Below are positions 8,903-17,973 of a stretch of DNA of 64,000 bases, piece by piece. The position numbers were made by a program, and so were the translations under genes. Origin of the DNA: Pleomorphochaeta sp963678575 (GTDB lineage Bacteria; Spirochaetota; Spirochaetia; Sphaerochaetales; Sphaerochaetaceae); NCBI GenBank assembly GCA_963678575.2, contig CAXXHV010000002.1:620001-684000 (forward strand), written 5' to 3'. The notes under the pieces are model-generated. The model worked only from the letters and a program-made list of their open reading frames with translations. It had not been told where the DNA came from and did not search any database. Numbering within the stretch: the first letter of the stretch is position 1; each line of letters opens with the position of its first letter.

Positions 8903-10204
8903 ATGCAAAAAGTATATACCAAGATTGAATCCATTGTAGGTAACGTTATTACTGTTAGAGCAAAGGGTATTAAAAATGGAGAACTTGCAATTGTTACAAC
9001 TGCAACCGGTGAAAGTTATGCTAACGTTATTAAATTACAAAATGATTTAGTATCTCTTCAAGTTTTTGCTGGGGCAGCTGGTATTTCAACAGATGATAAA
9101 GTTCGCTTTTTATCACACTCTATGAAAGTTTCTTACAGTGATGATTTATTAGGTAGAATTTTTACTGGTAGTGGTGTACCAAGAGATAAAGGGCCTTTAT
9201 TAGATGATAACATGATTGATATTGGTGGCCCTTCTGTTAATCCTGCAAAACGTATTATTCCTAGGAATATGATTAGAACAGGTATTCCAATGATTGATGT
9301 TTTTAATACATTAGTTGAAAGTCAAAAACTACCTATTTTCTCAGTATCTGGTGAACCTTATAACCCTTTATTAGCTAGAATAGCAATGCAAGCTGAAGTT
9401 GATTTAATTATCTTAGGTGGTATGGGTTTAAAATATGATGACTATTTATATTTCAAAGATACCCTTGAAAAAAGTGGTGCTATGAGTAGAACTATAATGT
9501 TTATTCATACTGCAAGTGACCCAACTGTAGAATGTATGTTAGTACCTGATATGGCTTTAGCAGTAGCTGAAAAATTTGCTATCGATGGTAAAAAAGTACT
9601 AGTTTTATTAACAGATATGACAAACTTTGCTGATGCTATGAAAGAAATGGCAATTACTATGGACCAAGTACCATCAAACAGAGGATATCCTGGTGATTTA
9701 TATTCTTCTTTAGCTTCAAGATATGAAAAAGCTGTTGACTTCGAAGGTGCTGGTTCTTTAACTATCTTAGCAGTAACAACCATGCCTGGTGATGATGTAA
9801 CTCATCCAGTTCCAGACAATACAGGTTATATTACTGAAGGTCAGTATTATTTAAAAGGTGGAAGAATTGAACCTTTTGGATCATTATCAAGACTAAAACA
9901 ACAGGTAAATAAAGATACACGTGATGACCATAGAGCTTTAATGGATGGTATGATTAAATTGTATGCATCATATAAAGAATCATTAGAAAAGAAATCTATG
10001 GGATTCCAAATGACAGAGTGGGATGATAAATTACTTAAATATGGTCAACTTTTTGAAAGTAAAATGATGGATTTAAGTGTAAATATTCCTCTTGAAGAAG
10101 CATTAGATTTAGGATGGCAAATTTTAAGTGATTGTTTTGAACCAAATGAAACAGGACTTAAGAGTGATTTAATTATCGCACGTTGGCCTAAGAAGGATGC
10201 TTAG
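8903..10204 (+). CDS. atpB: V-type ATP synthase subunit B
   Basis: 433 aa, the non-catalytic partner of subunit A in the hexameric head. Family features: F-S-V-S-G-E-P-Y-N in place of a classical P-loop, L-V-L-L-T-D-M-T-N-F-A-D-A, P-S-N-R-G-Y-P-G-D-L-Y-S-S-L-A and the switch segment T-M-P-G-D-D-V-T-H-P-V-P-D. The open frame begins with GTG at 8891, but GGAG at 8893-8896 is positioned for the ATG at 8903. It lies between atpA and atpD in one operon. Confidence 0.97.
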   Translation: MQKVYTKIESIVGNVITVRAKGIKNGELAIVTTATGESYANVIKLQNDLVSLQVFAGAAGISTDDKVRFLSHSMKVSYSDDLLGRIFTGSGVPRDKGPLLDDNMIDIGGPSVNPAKRIIPRNMIRTGIPMIDVFNTLVESQKLPIFSVSGEPYNPLLARIAMQAEVDLIILGGMGLKYDDYLYFKDTLEKSGAMSRTIMFIHTASDPTVECMLVPDMALAVAEKFAIDGKKVLVLLTDMTNFADAMKEMAITMDQVPSNRGYPGDLYSSLASRYEKAVDFEGAGSLTILAVTTMPGDDVTHPVPDNTGYITEGQYYLKGGRIEPFGSLSRLKQQVNKDTRDDHRALMDGMIKLYASYKESLEKKSMGFQMTEWDDKLLKYGQLFESKMMDLSVNIPLEEALDLGWQILSDCFEPNETGLKSDLIIARWPKKDA

Positions 10205-10212
10205 GAGGTAAA

Positions 10213-10824
10213 ATGGCAGTCAAATTGACCAAAAATGAGCAAAAAAAGCAAAAAGACCAGCTCAAACAATTTACTAGATATCTTCCTACTTTGCAGTTAA
10301 AAAAACAACAATTGCAAATGGTTATTCGTGGTATCGAAATTAGAATTAAAGAGTTGCGCCTTGAGCAAGAAAAGCTTGTGGATGGAATGCAAGACTGGAT
10401 TTGCGTTTATGCGGAAAATGCAGCCTTTGAAAAACATAAGGATCTTTCTAATATTGTAAAAGTTGATAAAGTTGAAAAAGTTATTAGCAATATTGCAGGT
10501 GTTACAATTCCTGAGTTTAAGCAATTAACGTTTAAAGATATTGATTATGATTTAAGTGAATATCCACTTTGGGTTGATGATGGTATATTAACCTTAAAAG
10601 AGTATGCAAGACTTGATGCTTTAATTAGTACTTTAAAAATACAAATTGATCTTTTATCTAAGGAATTAAGAACAACTTCTCAAAGAGTAAATCTTTTTGA
10701 AAAAGTTAAAATACCTGAAGCTAAAACCAATATTAGAAAAATTGGTATTTATCTTGGTGATCAACAAGCTGCAGCTGTTGTAAGAGGTAAAATTGCAAAA
10801 AGTAAAGTTGTGGGGGTTTCATAG
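10213..10824 (+). CDS. atpD: V-type ATP synthase subunit D
   Basis: 203 aa, central rotor shaft. Long helical N- and C-terminal segments (about residues 5-60 and 125-180) would form the coiled coil that turns inside the head. The C-terminal helix has the expected R-R/T-S-Q-R-V-N-L-F-E-K-V-K-I-P pattern, a hallmark of subunit D. It is preceded by a strong AGGAGG and is directly followed by atpI with no gap. Length is normal. Confidence 0.95.
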   Translation: MAVKLTKNEQKKQKDQLKQFTRYLPTLQLKKQQLQMVIRGIEIRIKELRLEQEKLVDGMQDWICVYAENAAFEKHKDLSNIVKVDKVEKVISNIAGVTIPEFKQLTFKDIDYDLSEYPLWVDDGILTLKEYARLDALISTLKIQIDLLSKELRTTSQRVNLFEKVKIPEAKTNIRKIGIYLGDQQAAAVVRGKIAKSKVVGVS

Positions 10825-12669
10825 ATGATAGTGCCCATGAAAAAAGTAAGTGTTATAGTCCAGTCACATAATAAAGGTGATATGCTTAGAACTCTTAGAA
10901 AATTGGGATTAATGCATATTTATGCTGATAATTCTAAAAAGAGTAAAAAAAGTGATCAATTATTAGTTGAACTTGAATTATTAAATACTGCTAAAATAAA
11001 TATTGAGGATAGTGTTTCTGATACTAAATCAATTGAACAAGAGATACTTGAAGAAAGTGATTTTGTTAAATTGAATGAAGAAATTATTTCTAAAATTAAT
11101 GAAAGAAAGATTCTAAAAGAATTAATAGTTAAAGATAATTTAACTATTGATAGAATCAAAGATTGGGGTAATTTTAATCCTAAAGATATTGAAAAATTAC
11201 GAAATGAAGGAATTCATTTATATTTCTATACTTTGGGTAAAAAAGAGTTGTCTCTAATTGATAAAGATGTCGAATTTATTGAATTAGATTCAGTTGATAA
11301 ACAATGTGCAATTGCTGTTATTAATAATCCTCTTGATTCTTCTTTCCCTGCAAAATTATTTGAGTTACCAAACGAAAGTTTAGATTCATTAATTAAAGAA
11401 ATTAATACAAATACTAAGAAAGTTGAAAAAATAAATACTTATTTATCAGATAATTATAAATATGTTGATTCTTATAAACATTTTATTAAAAAATGTGAAA
11501 TGGAAATTGATTTTGATAAAATTTCATGCTCAACACAGGATGATGATAATTTAGTATATATTACAGGATTTATTCCTGAAACTAAGTTTGATAAATTTGC
11601 TAAAACAGCAAAGAAGTATAGTTGGGGATACATGAGTGAAGATCCAAATGAAGACGATAATCCTCCAACCTTAATAAAATATCAAAAAGGGGTAGGTATT
11701 ATTAAACCTTTATTTGATATTTTAGGAACAGTTCCTGGTTATCATGAAGGAGATATTTCTTTGTGGTTCTTAATGTTCTTTACGCTTTTCTTTGCAATGA
11801 TTATTGGAGATGCTGGTTACGGATTAATTTTCTTAATCGGAGCTCTTCTAATGCAATTTAAGAGTAAAAAACTTACTACTGCTAATATTTTATTATATGT
11901 GCTTTCCATTGTGACGATGATTTGGGGATCTTTAACTGGGACTTGGTTTGGCTCTCATACTATATTAATGAATACTCCATTAAAGAATTTAGTAATTCCT
12001 ATGATTACTAACTTCCCAGCAGATTTTGATTTCACTGCAAAAGCTACTCAAGACAATATTATGCAATTCTGTTTTATTTTAGGTACAATTCAATTAACTT
12101 TAGCTGAAGTTATAAATATTGTTCGTAAGATTGGCAAAAAAGATATTTCTTTAATTGCTGATATTGGTTGGACTATTGATATTCTAGTTCTTTATTTTGT
12201 TGTATTGAACTTAGTAATCCAAGCTCCATGTAATTATTCTCTTGTATTTCCTTTAGTAATTTTGGGATTTGTACTAGTTACATTATTTGGTGCTCAAAAG
12301 CCTGGTCAATCATTTGCAAAAGGTATTAAAGAAGGGTTAGGTGGTATTTTCACTAATTTCTTAGATACGATTAGCTGTTTCTCTAATTTGATGAGTTATA
12401 TTCGTTTGTTTGCTGTAGGCTTAGCTACTCTTGCTATTGCTCAAAGTTTTAATCAAATGGCAGCTCCTTTAATGGGTGGAGTTACAACAATTGTTGGAAT
12501 CTTTATTTTAATAATTGGACATTCTTTGAATTTAGTAATGGGACTTTTATCTGTCATCGTTCATGGTGTTAGATTGAATTTATTAGAATTTTCAGGACAA
12601 CTTGGAATGGAGTGGTCAGGAATAGAATACGAACCGTTTAGAGAAACGGTAAATGAAAATGTTAAATAG
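10825..12669 (+). CDS. atpI: V-type ATP synthase subunit I (a-type stator subunit)
   Basis: 614 aa membrane stator that forms the ion half-channels. The first 300 residues are soluble and helical; from about residue 310 there are seven or eight membrane segments, with G-Y-H-E-G-D at the boundary and the conserved S-N-L-M-S-Y-I-R-L-F-A-V-G-L-A segment near residue 520, containing the arginine expected to face the rotor. M-I-V-P-M-K-K-V at the N-terminus matches homologues and supports the ATG at 10825 directly after the atpD stop. It works with the atpK ring. Confidence 0.95.
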   Translation: MIVPMKKVSVIVQSHNKGDMLRTLRKLGLMHIYADNSKKSKKSDQLLVELELLNTAKINIEDSVSDTKSIEQEILEESDFVKLNEEIISKINERKILKELIVKDNLTIDRIKDWGNFNPKDIEKLRNEGIHLYFYTLGKKELSLIDKDVEFIELDSVDKQCAIAVINNPLDSSFPAKLFELPNESLDSLIKEINTNTKKVEKINTYLSDNYKYVDSYKHFIKKCEMEIDFDKISCSTQDDDNLVYITGFIPETKFDKFAKTAKKYSWGYMSEDPNEDDNPPTLIKYQKGVGIIKPLFDILGTVPGYHEGDISLWFLMFFTLFFAMIIGDAGYGLIFLIGALLMQFKSKKLTTANILLYVLSIVTMIWGSLTGTWFGSHTILMNTPLKNLVIPMITNFPADFDFTAKATQDNIMQFCFILGTIQLTLAEVINIVRKIGKKDISLIADIGWTIDILVLYFVVLNLVIQAPCNYSLVFPLVILGFVLVTLFGAQKPGQSFAKGIKEGLGGIFTNFLDTISCFSNLMSYIRLFAVGLATLAIAQSFNQMAAPLMGGVTTIVGIFILIIGHSLNLVMGLLSVIVHGVRLNLLEFSGQLGMEWSGIEYEPFRETVNENVK

Positions 12670-12698
12670 GTTGTATATATACAACTAAGGAGATTAAA

Positions 12699-13136
12699 AT
12701 GAATAGTTTAGGTTTTATTGGTTTAGCTTGTGCTTTAGCTGTTTCAGCAATGGGTTCTGCTTTAGGTGCAGGTATCGCTGCTCAAGCTGCTGTAGGTGGA
12801 TGGAAAAAGTGTTATGCTAATGGTAAGCCAGCTCCATTTATTATGGTTGCTTTTGCTGGTGCTCCTTTAACACAAACAATTTACGGATTTTTGTTAATGA
12901 ATTTCATTAACAGTGCTTTATCTTCAGGAGCTTCAGAAATTTTAGCTCTTGGCGTTGGTTTGTTCGGTGGTTTAGCAATTGGTTTATCTGCTTTAATGCA
13001 AGGAAAAACAAGTGCAAATGCTTGTGATGCTTTGGCTGAAACAGGAAAAGGAACTGCAAACTACTTTATTGTAATTGGTATTGTTGAAACTGTTGCATTA
13101 TTTACATTAGTATTCTCATTATTGTTATTACAATAA
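12699..13136 (+). CDS. atpK: V-type ATP synthase subunit K (proteolipid rotor ring)
   Basis: 145 aa with four hydrophobic helices, a duplicated hairpin as in bacterial V-ATPase K subunits. The ion-binding glutamate is E130 in G-I-V-E-T-V. T58 and Q59 (P-L-T-Q-T-I-Y-G-F) and Q101 (M-Q-G-K-T) align with the polar residues that ligate sodium in the Enterococcus hirae ring, while the first half has lost its carboxylate. This points to a sodium-binding rotor, an inference from alignment by eye. AAGGAG precedes the ATG. It is the last gene of the operon and a terminator follows. Confidence 0.95.
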   Translation: MNSLGFIGLACALAVSAMGSALGAGIAAQAAVGGWKKCYANGKPAPFIMVAFAGAPLTQTIYGFLLMNFINSALSSGASEILALGVGLFGGLAIGLSALMQGKTSANACDALAETGKGTANYFIVIGIVETVALFTLVFSLLLLQ

Positions 13137-13162
13137 TTTATAAAAAAATATATTTACTTTAT

Positions 13163-13186
13163 AGAGCTCATTAGAGCTCTTTTTTT
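13163..13186 (+). terminator. Terminator of the V-ATPase operon
   Basis: Stem AGAGCTC / GAGCTCT with ATTA loop followed by six more T. It begins 26 bases after the atpK stop. Confidence 0.9.
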
Positions 13187-13913
13187 ATTGTATTTATTTT
13201 AAGAAAAATTTTTAATTAGTTAAAATATTTAGTAATTAAGTATATGTTTTCAACTTCCAATAGTAATAATGATGAACTGACAATTAAATAGGCTTCTCTT
13301 GAAACAAATTTTCTTTAAATTGATGATAGTTTATTATTTTTTTGTATGGAGGGTGAATCTCTTTGTCTAGATAATTTAATAGTTAAGCAACCAACTTCAA
13401 GGTAATTAATGACTGGAGTAAAATATTTAGTTACTTCAATTAGCTATTTAATGAATAAAAAAAGAATAAAAAGCTTTTGGCTTAGATTTAAATAATGTTA
13501 TCTTAAGTTTTCAATATGGTCATATTTTAATTCAGTAAATGTAGTTATGTTGGAGTAATAAAAATGGAAAGTCAATTGAACTTGGGGGATATGAGAGGAT
13601 AAAGCGAAGAATATTTTTAAAAATAATTTTTACTATGATAATTAGTAATAATTTGTATAAAATAAATATTGTTTTGATATTATAAAATACTAATTTTAAT
13701 ATCATTTATATACTATTATCATATAATAATAGTATATATTTTATAGAAAAGTACAAAATTAATAAATAAAATAATTTAGGTATTAATATGATGTATTTGA
13801 ACGATAAATATATTTGCTATAATACATATTTCTTTTAATTGTTGTTGTAATTCTTTATAATATAAATAAATATAATTTATGATGAATACAATATATAATA
13901 AAAAAAATAATTG
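13187..13913. other. Gene-free AT-rich stretch, possibly an eroded gene
   Basis: No intact gene is supported. In the plus frame opened by the ATG at about 13243, several stop-free stretches of 20-30 codons follow one another, separated by single stop codons, which hints at decayed coding sequence. I cannot name a family for it. The 3' third (about 13620-13910) is almost pure A/T and holds the palindrome at 13708-13737. The antisense open frame at 13776-14021 overlaps the promoter and signal peptide of the next gene and is not believed. Confidence 0.4.
13708..13737. repeat. Perfect 12-bp AT-rich inverted repeat
   Basis: Arms ATATACTATTAT (13708-13719) and ATAATAGTATAT (13726-13737) with a six-base loop CATATA. 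It lies in gene-free sequence with no U-tract logic, so it could be a protein site, a cruciform-forming element or chance in AT-rich DNA. Confidence 0.5.
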
Positions 13914-13942
13914 TTGACATAAGTTACAACATATATTATTAT
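13912..13942 (+). promoter_or_regulatory. Strong promoter with embedded dyad before the secreted-protein gene
   Basis: Perfect -35 TTGACA (13914-13919), 17-base spacer, -10 TATTAT (13937-13942). Around the -35 is an inverted repeat TGTTG (13912-13916) ten bases from CAACA (13927-13931), a plausible operator. The transcript would start about 25 bases before the ATG at 13973. Confidence 0.72.
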
Positions 13943-13972
13943 AAAAACATATAATAAACACTGGGAAAACAA

Positions 13973-14458
13973 ATGAAAAAAACTTTAACAACAATAGCTC
14001 TTTTTGCTTTATTTGCAACATCTATCTTTGCAAAATCTGCAGACATTAATTTAGCCTCTAATATTACTGAAACAGATGTAACTTATAAATTAGTTTACAA
14101 TGGTGATACAATTGAAGATGGTACAACAGCTTATGATATCAATATTTTAAGCCCATTAACTCAACGTGGTAATACAAACCCATTTTTAATATATGCAACT
14201 AGTAATATGAATAAAGATTTAGCAATTGATGTAGATGTTAATCCAGAATCATTTAAAACTACAGTAAATAATGATTCAAAAGTAGTTGATTCTAATATTG
14301 TCCCAACAGTTTTTACTCCATTATCTTATGGATATTTGCCAGCAGGTAAAAACACAGATCTAATCGTCTATGCTTTCATATTATTATGGAATGGTGACAC
14401 ATCCCTTATAGCTGGTGATTATGTTAGTAATGTAAAAATTGAGTATTCAATTAATTAA
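13973..14458 (+). CDS. Orphan secreted protein of unknown function
   Basis: 161 aa. A clear Sec signal peptide (M-K-K-T-L then a hydrophobic core) ends at F-A-K near residue 20, with no lipobox cysteine. The mature part is mostly beta in character, with repeated polar strands (T-Y-K-L-V-Y-N-G-D, I-E-Y-S-I-N at the end) and no cysteine, suggesting a periplasmic or surface beta-sandwich. I do not recognise a family. It stands alone between a gene-free stretch and a pseudogene, yet has the best promoter in this part of the window and its own terminator, so it is probably expressed well. A fimbrial-like fold is possible but unproven. Confidence 0.75.
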   Translation: MKKTLTTIALFALFATSIFAKSADINLASNITETDVTYKLVYNGDTIEDGTTAYDINILSPLTQRGNTNPFLIYATSNMNKDLAIDVDVNPESFKTTVNNDSKVVDSNIVPTVFTPLSYGYLPAGKNTDLIVYAFILLWNGDTSLIAGDYVSNVKIEYSIN

Positions 14459-14478
14459 AAACTTTAACAAATTAAAAA

Positions 14479-14514
14479 AAGGATTGTTTTCTTTAGAACT
14501 AGAAAACAATCCTT
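14479..14514. terminator. Terminator after the secreted-protein gene
   Basis: Perfect 13-bp stem AAGGATTGTTTTC / GAAAACAATCCTT with a ten-base loop, flanked by A-run and AT-rich tail. It is placed to end both the secreted-protein gene and, from the other side, the hcp remnant. Confidence 0.85.
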
Positions 14515-14541
14515 ATATATTTTATAAATTATCAGTTTGAT

Positions 14542-16178
14542 TTAATTAAAAAATAAATCTATGTCATCTTCAACAGTTCCAATTCCTGCAATATTAAAGT
14601 TATTTACCAATACTTTTGTAACATTTTCACTTAAGAAGGCAGGTAAGGTTGGCCCCAGGTGTATATTTTTAACACCTAAGTATAATAGTGCTAAAAGAAC
14701 AATTACTGCTTTTGTTCATACCAAGCAATATTATAAACAATTGGTAATTCATTAATATCAGATAATTCAAAAATTTCTTTAATTTTATGCAATTATTGCA
14801 AGAGAATATGAGTCATTACATTGCCCTGCATCAAGTACTCTTGGACTCCTCCGATATCACCTAAATTAAGTTTATTATATTTGTATTTTGCACATCCAGC
14901 GGTTAAAATAATAGTATCCTTTGGAAGCGCTTTTGCAAAATCTGTATAGTAATTTCTTGATTTTGCTCTACCATCACAACCAGCCATAACCACAAATTTT
15001 TTTATCGCACCGGATTTAACACCGTCAACAAACTGTATCAGCTAATGCAAAAACTTGTTCATGGGCAAATCCACCAATAAGTTCACCTGTTTCAAGTTCA
15101 GTTGGAGTAGGACATTTTTTTGCTATTCAATAATTTCACTAAAGTCTTTTTCTTTGCAAATTCTCCATCAATATGTTTTACGCCACTAAATCCAGTTGCA
15201 CCAGTTGTAAAAATTCTATTTAAATATGAATCTTTTGGAGGAACAATACAGTTTGTTGTCATTAGAATGGACCATTAAAAGCTTCAAATTCTTCTTTTTG
15301 TTTCCACCAAGCATTACCATAGTTACCGACAAGATGCTTATATTTTTTTAGATGAGGATAATAATGAGCTGGAAGCATTTCTCCATGAGTATAAATATCA
15401 ACGCCACTATCTTGAGTTTGTTTTAGTAATTCTTCTAAATCTGCTAAATCGTGGCCTGAAAGTAAGATTCCAGGATTTTTTTTAACTCCTAGATTTACTT
15501 TTGTAATTTCTGGATTGCCATAAGTGTTAGTATTAGCGCTATCTAATAAAGCCATAGCTGAAACAATACCAAATTTACCTGTTTCAAGAGTAAGTTGAAC
15601 AAGTTCTTCAACTGACAAACTATCATCGAGCAATTTAGCTAGAGTTTCTTGTGTAAATATATCAATATTTTCATCTCCAAATTTTAGAGCATTTGCATGC
15701 TTCATATATGCGGCAAGACCTTTAATACCATAAGTAATAAGTTCTCTTAAAGATCGGATATCTTCATTTTTTGTAGCTAAAACACCTACTTTTGGGCTTT
15801 TGCTTAGCTTCAATATCTTATCATCGATATTGAAAAGGTAGCTGCATCAGCTAAATTAGAAGTATTTGATAATTGAGATTTTAAATCATCACGTATTTTT
15901 AAAGTTTCAATAATTCTTAATTTGAATACATCATCATCAAAATTAGCATTTGTAATTGTTGAAAATAAATTAACTGAAACATAGTGATTAACACTTTTAT
16001 TTACGAATTTCCCTTCATTTCTTATCTTGAACTAATTAAACTCAATCCTTTAGTAGCATAAATTAATAAATCTTGTAATGCTGCAGTAGAAGAATTTTTC
16101 CCACAAACACCTTTTATTGTACAGCCTTTACAACCAACGGTTTCTTGGCATTGAAAGCAAAACATATCTGTTTTCATA
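14542..16178 (-). pseudogene. hcp: Hybrid cluster protein (hydroxylamine reductase), frameshifted pseudogene
   Basis: Read across frames on the minus strand, the whole protein is recognisable: start M-K-T-D-M-F-C-F-Q-C-Q-E-T with the N-terminal cysteine cluster, then S-T-I-T-N-A-N-F, G-I-L-L-S-G-H-D-L, T-N-C-I-V-P-P, G-E-L-I-G-G-F-A-H-E-Q, M-A-G-C-D-G-R, L-T-A-G-C-A-K-Y, L-G-D-I-G-G, and the ending V-E-D-D-I-D-L-F-F-N. Total span matches a normal protein of about 545 aa, so the damage is small indels: the frame changes at roughly 16030, 15835, 15267, 15155, 15125, 15040, 14855 and 14790, and further towards the end. Hcp protects anaerobes from nitric oxide. A strong AAGGAGG still precedes the ATG. 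The neighbouring genes are intact. Confidence 0.9.
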
Positions 16179-16241
16179 TTTGACCTCCTTGAATGTTAAT
16201 TATTTATAAAAGAAGTCTAACATCAGATATTTATAAGATAT

Positions 16242-16255
16242 GTTGTATTTGCAAC
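16242..16255. promoter_or_regulatory. Inverted repeat upstream of hcp remnant
   Basis: GTTGTATTTGCAAC has four-base perfect arms GTTG / CAAC and lies about 65 bases before the hcp start, where a regulator of the CRP/HcpR kind could act. It is too short to be certain. Confidence 0.35.
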
Positions 16256-16376
16256 GGAAATAAAAAAAATAAATTTATAGACATTATATTTATAAAATAG
16301 TATTAAATTTAAATTTCTGTTATAATTATAATATTATATGAGATTTATAAACTCTACAAACTATTAGGAAAAAATT

Positions 16377-17973
16377 ATGGATAAATGTCTTAAATTACTA
16401 TCTTTATTTAATAAAAGATCAAAACTTATTTATCTAAATGGGCACACAAAATTTCAGATATTAACTGAACTTAAAATTTTTAATGAAATTTTAGATGATA
16501 AAGAATTAGTTAAATTAGATCTTAATAATTTTATTTTTAATAATAATTTCGATTCTTATAAATTAGATAGAAAAATCATTCAGCATAATTGTACAAATTT
16601 ATATTTCGATTTTTATATTGATGATATTTTTTTTGATATAAATAGAAAATGTAAAAATGTAAAATTTGAAAATTTATCTGAATTTATTTTAATTGATGAA
16701 TACTTAAATAATCCTAGAATCAAAGATATTAAGGATATTACTATTTCAAAAGCTATATCAATTTTTGATGATACTTTAGATGGCTCTTATATTACAAAAA
16801 AGGAATATTTTGAGTTAATTAATAGTATGCTTGAGGACTATAAAAAAGGTAATACTGATAATTTTACAGATAATTTGTTGTTGTATGAAAACGCTTTTTC
16901 TTCAATAGAGTATTCAATTTCAAAAGTTAAGGATAGAATTGAAATTTATCAAGAGTTAATAATCTTAATATGTAAATTATCAAAATTATATAATTTAGAA
17001 GTAAATGTTTTATTAGAATACATTAATTTATATTTAGATAAATTAATTAACGATTTAATATTAACTGATGATAATTCATTAATAATTAAAGTCATTAAAG
17101 TAATTTATCGAAACACAGATTTTAATCTTTTTTATAGTTTTTTCCCATATTTTGTAGAACCTTTTTCTCCTAATACGGTAAAATTAATATTATCTGAATT
17201 TAAAAATGATATATTTATTATTAAAAATGATAATCATAAATTATTAGAGAATTTATTAATATTTTGCAGTGGTGATTTGTTCACATTTCAAAAAATATTA
17301 AATGAAAATCAAAATTTAGCAAAAATCAATAAAGATATTTCATTATTAGAATTTAGTATTAATTATTTAAATAAGGATAGTGTTGAATTTTTTGGAATAA
17401 GATAATTTTTGATAAAAACTATTTTGATTATCAAGATATTCTTGATGAAATGAAAATTATAGTTGATAATTTCGATAGAATTGAAAGTGTAGAAAAGAAA
17501 TTTAATAATATAAACTTTAAAAACATTGATAAATTATTGATTGAATTGAAAAATTAAATTATTTAAATAGGAAAGTTTATTCTTGTGCTACTAATAGAAT
17601 TTATTATAATTATTTTGATAAAAAAACATTTAGTTTTGAATTTCTATTAGTCCTAATTAATTTAGGATTAGAATCTAAAGCAAAGGTTTATTTTTATCAT
17701 AATATAAAATATCTAGAAATTAATGAAAAAAATACTAAAGAAATTTTTATACAATCAAATATTTTATTTAATTTAAACTATTTTACTATTAGTAATCATT
17801 TATTATTAATGTTATATTTCTATTTAAAAAATAGAAAAACTAAGGAAGATTGTACATTATTCTCATATATTATAATAGAATTAAAAATACTAAAAAATAT
17901 GTTAATTCCAGCTTTAAATAACTACAATTGGGATGATATTTCTTTAGATTTGAATAAAGGAAAATTTTTATGA
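16377..17973 (+). pseudogene. Unknown gene split by two frameshifts, upstream of ispG
   Basis: The first open frame (16377-17405, 342 aa, AGGAA before the ATG) ends at a TAA, but coding-like sequence continues at once in the next frame (I-I-F-D-K-N-Y-F-D-Y-Q-D-I-L-D-E to about 17555) and then in a third frame (Y-L-N-R-K-V-Y-S-C-A-T-N to the end). The final TGA overlaps the ispG ATG as ATGA, the layout of an originally intact, coupled gene of about 530 aa. The shifts fall near a run of six T (about 17390) and a run of A (about 17550). The protein is helical, rich in N, I, K, L and D, with no signal peptide. I do not recognise it. A programmed shift or sequencing error is possible, but two shifts make decay more likely. 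Confidence 0.7.

Noticed and set aside
9505..9783. Minus-strand open frame inside atpB
   Set aside because: It mirrors a conserved coding region; similar antisense frames in atpA, tpiA, pgk and xdhA were rejected for the same reason.
13776..14021. Minus-strand open frame of 81 codons
   Set aside because: It overlaps the promoter and signal-peptide region of the gene at 13973 and is of low complexity from AT-rich DNA.
14561..14755. Plus-strand open frame of 64 codons
   Set aside because: It is antisense to the 3' end of the hcp pseudogene, has no ribosome site and resembles nothing; the minus-strand reading matches the Hcp C-terminus.
17395..17560. Programmed ribosomal frameshifting in the gene before ispG
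   Set aside because: There is no typical slippery heptamer with a downstream structure, and two separate shifts in different places favour decay or sequence error.
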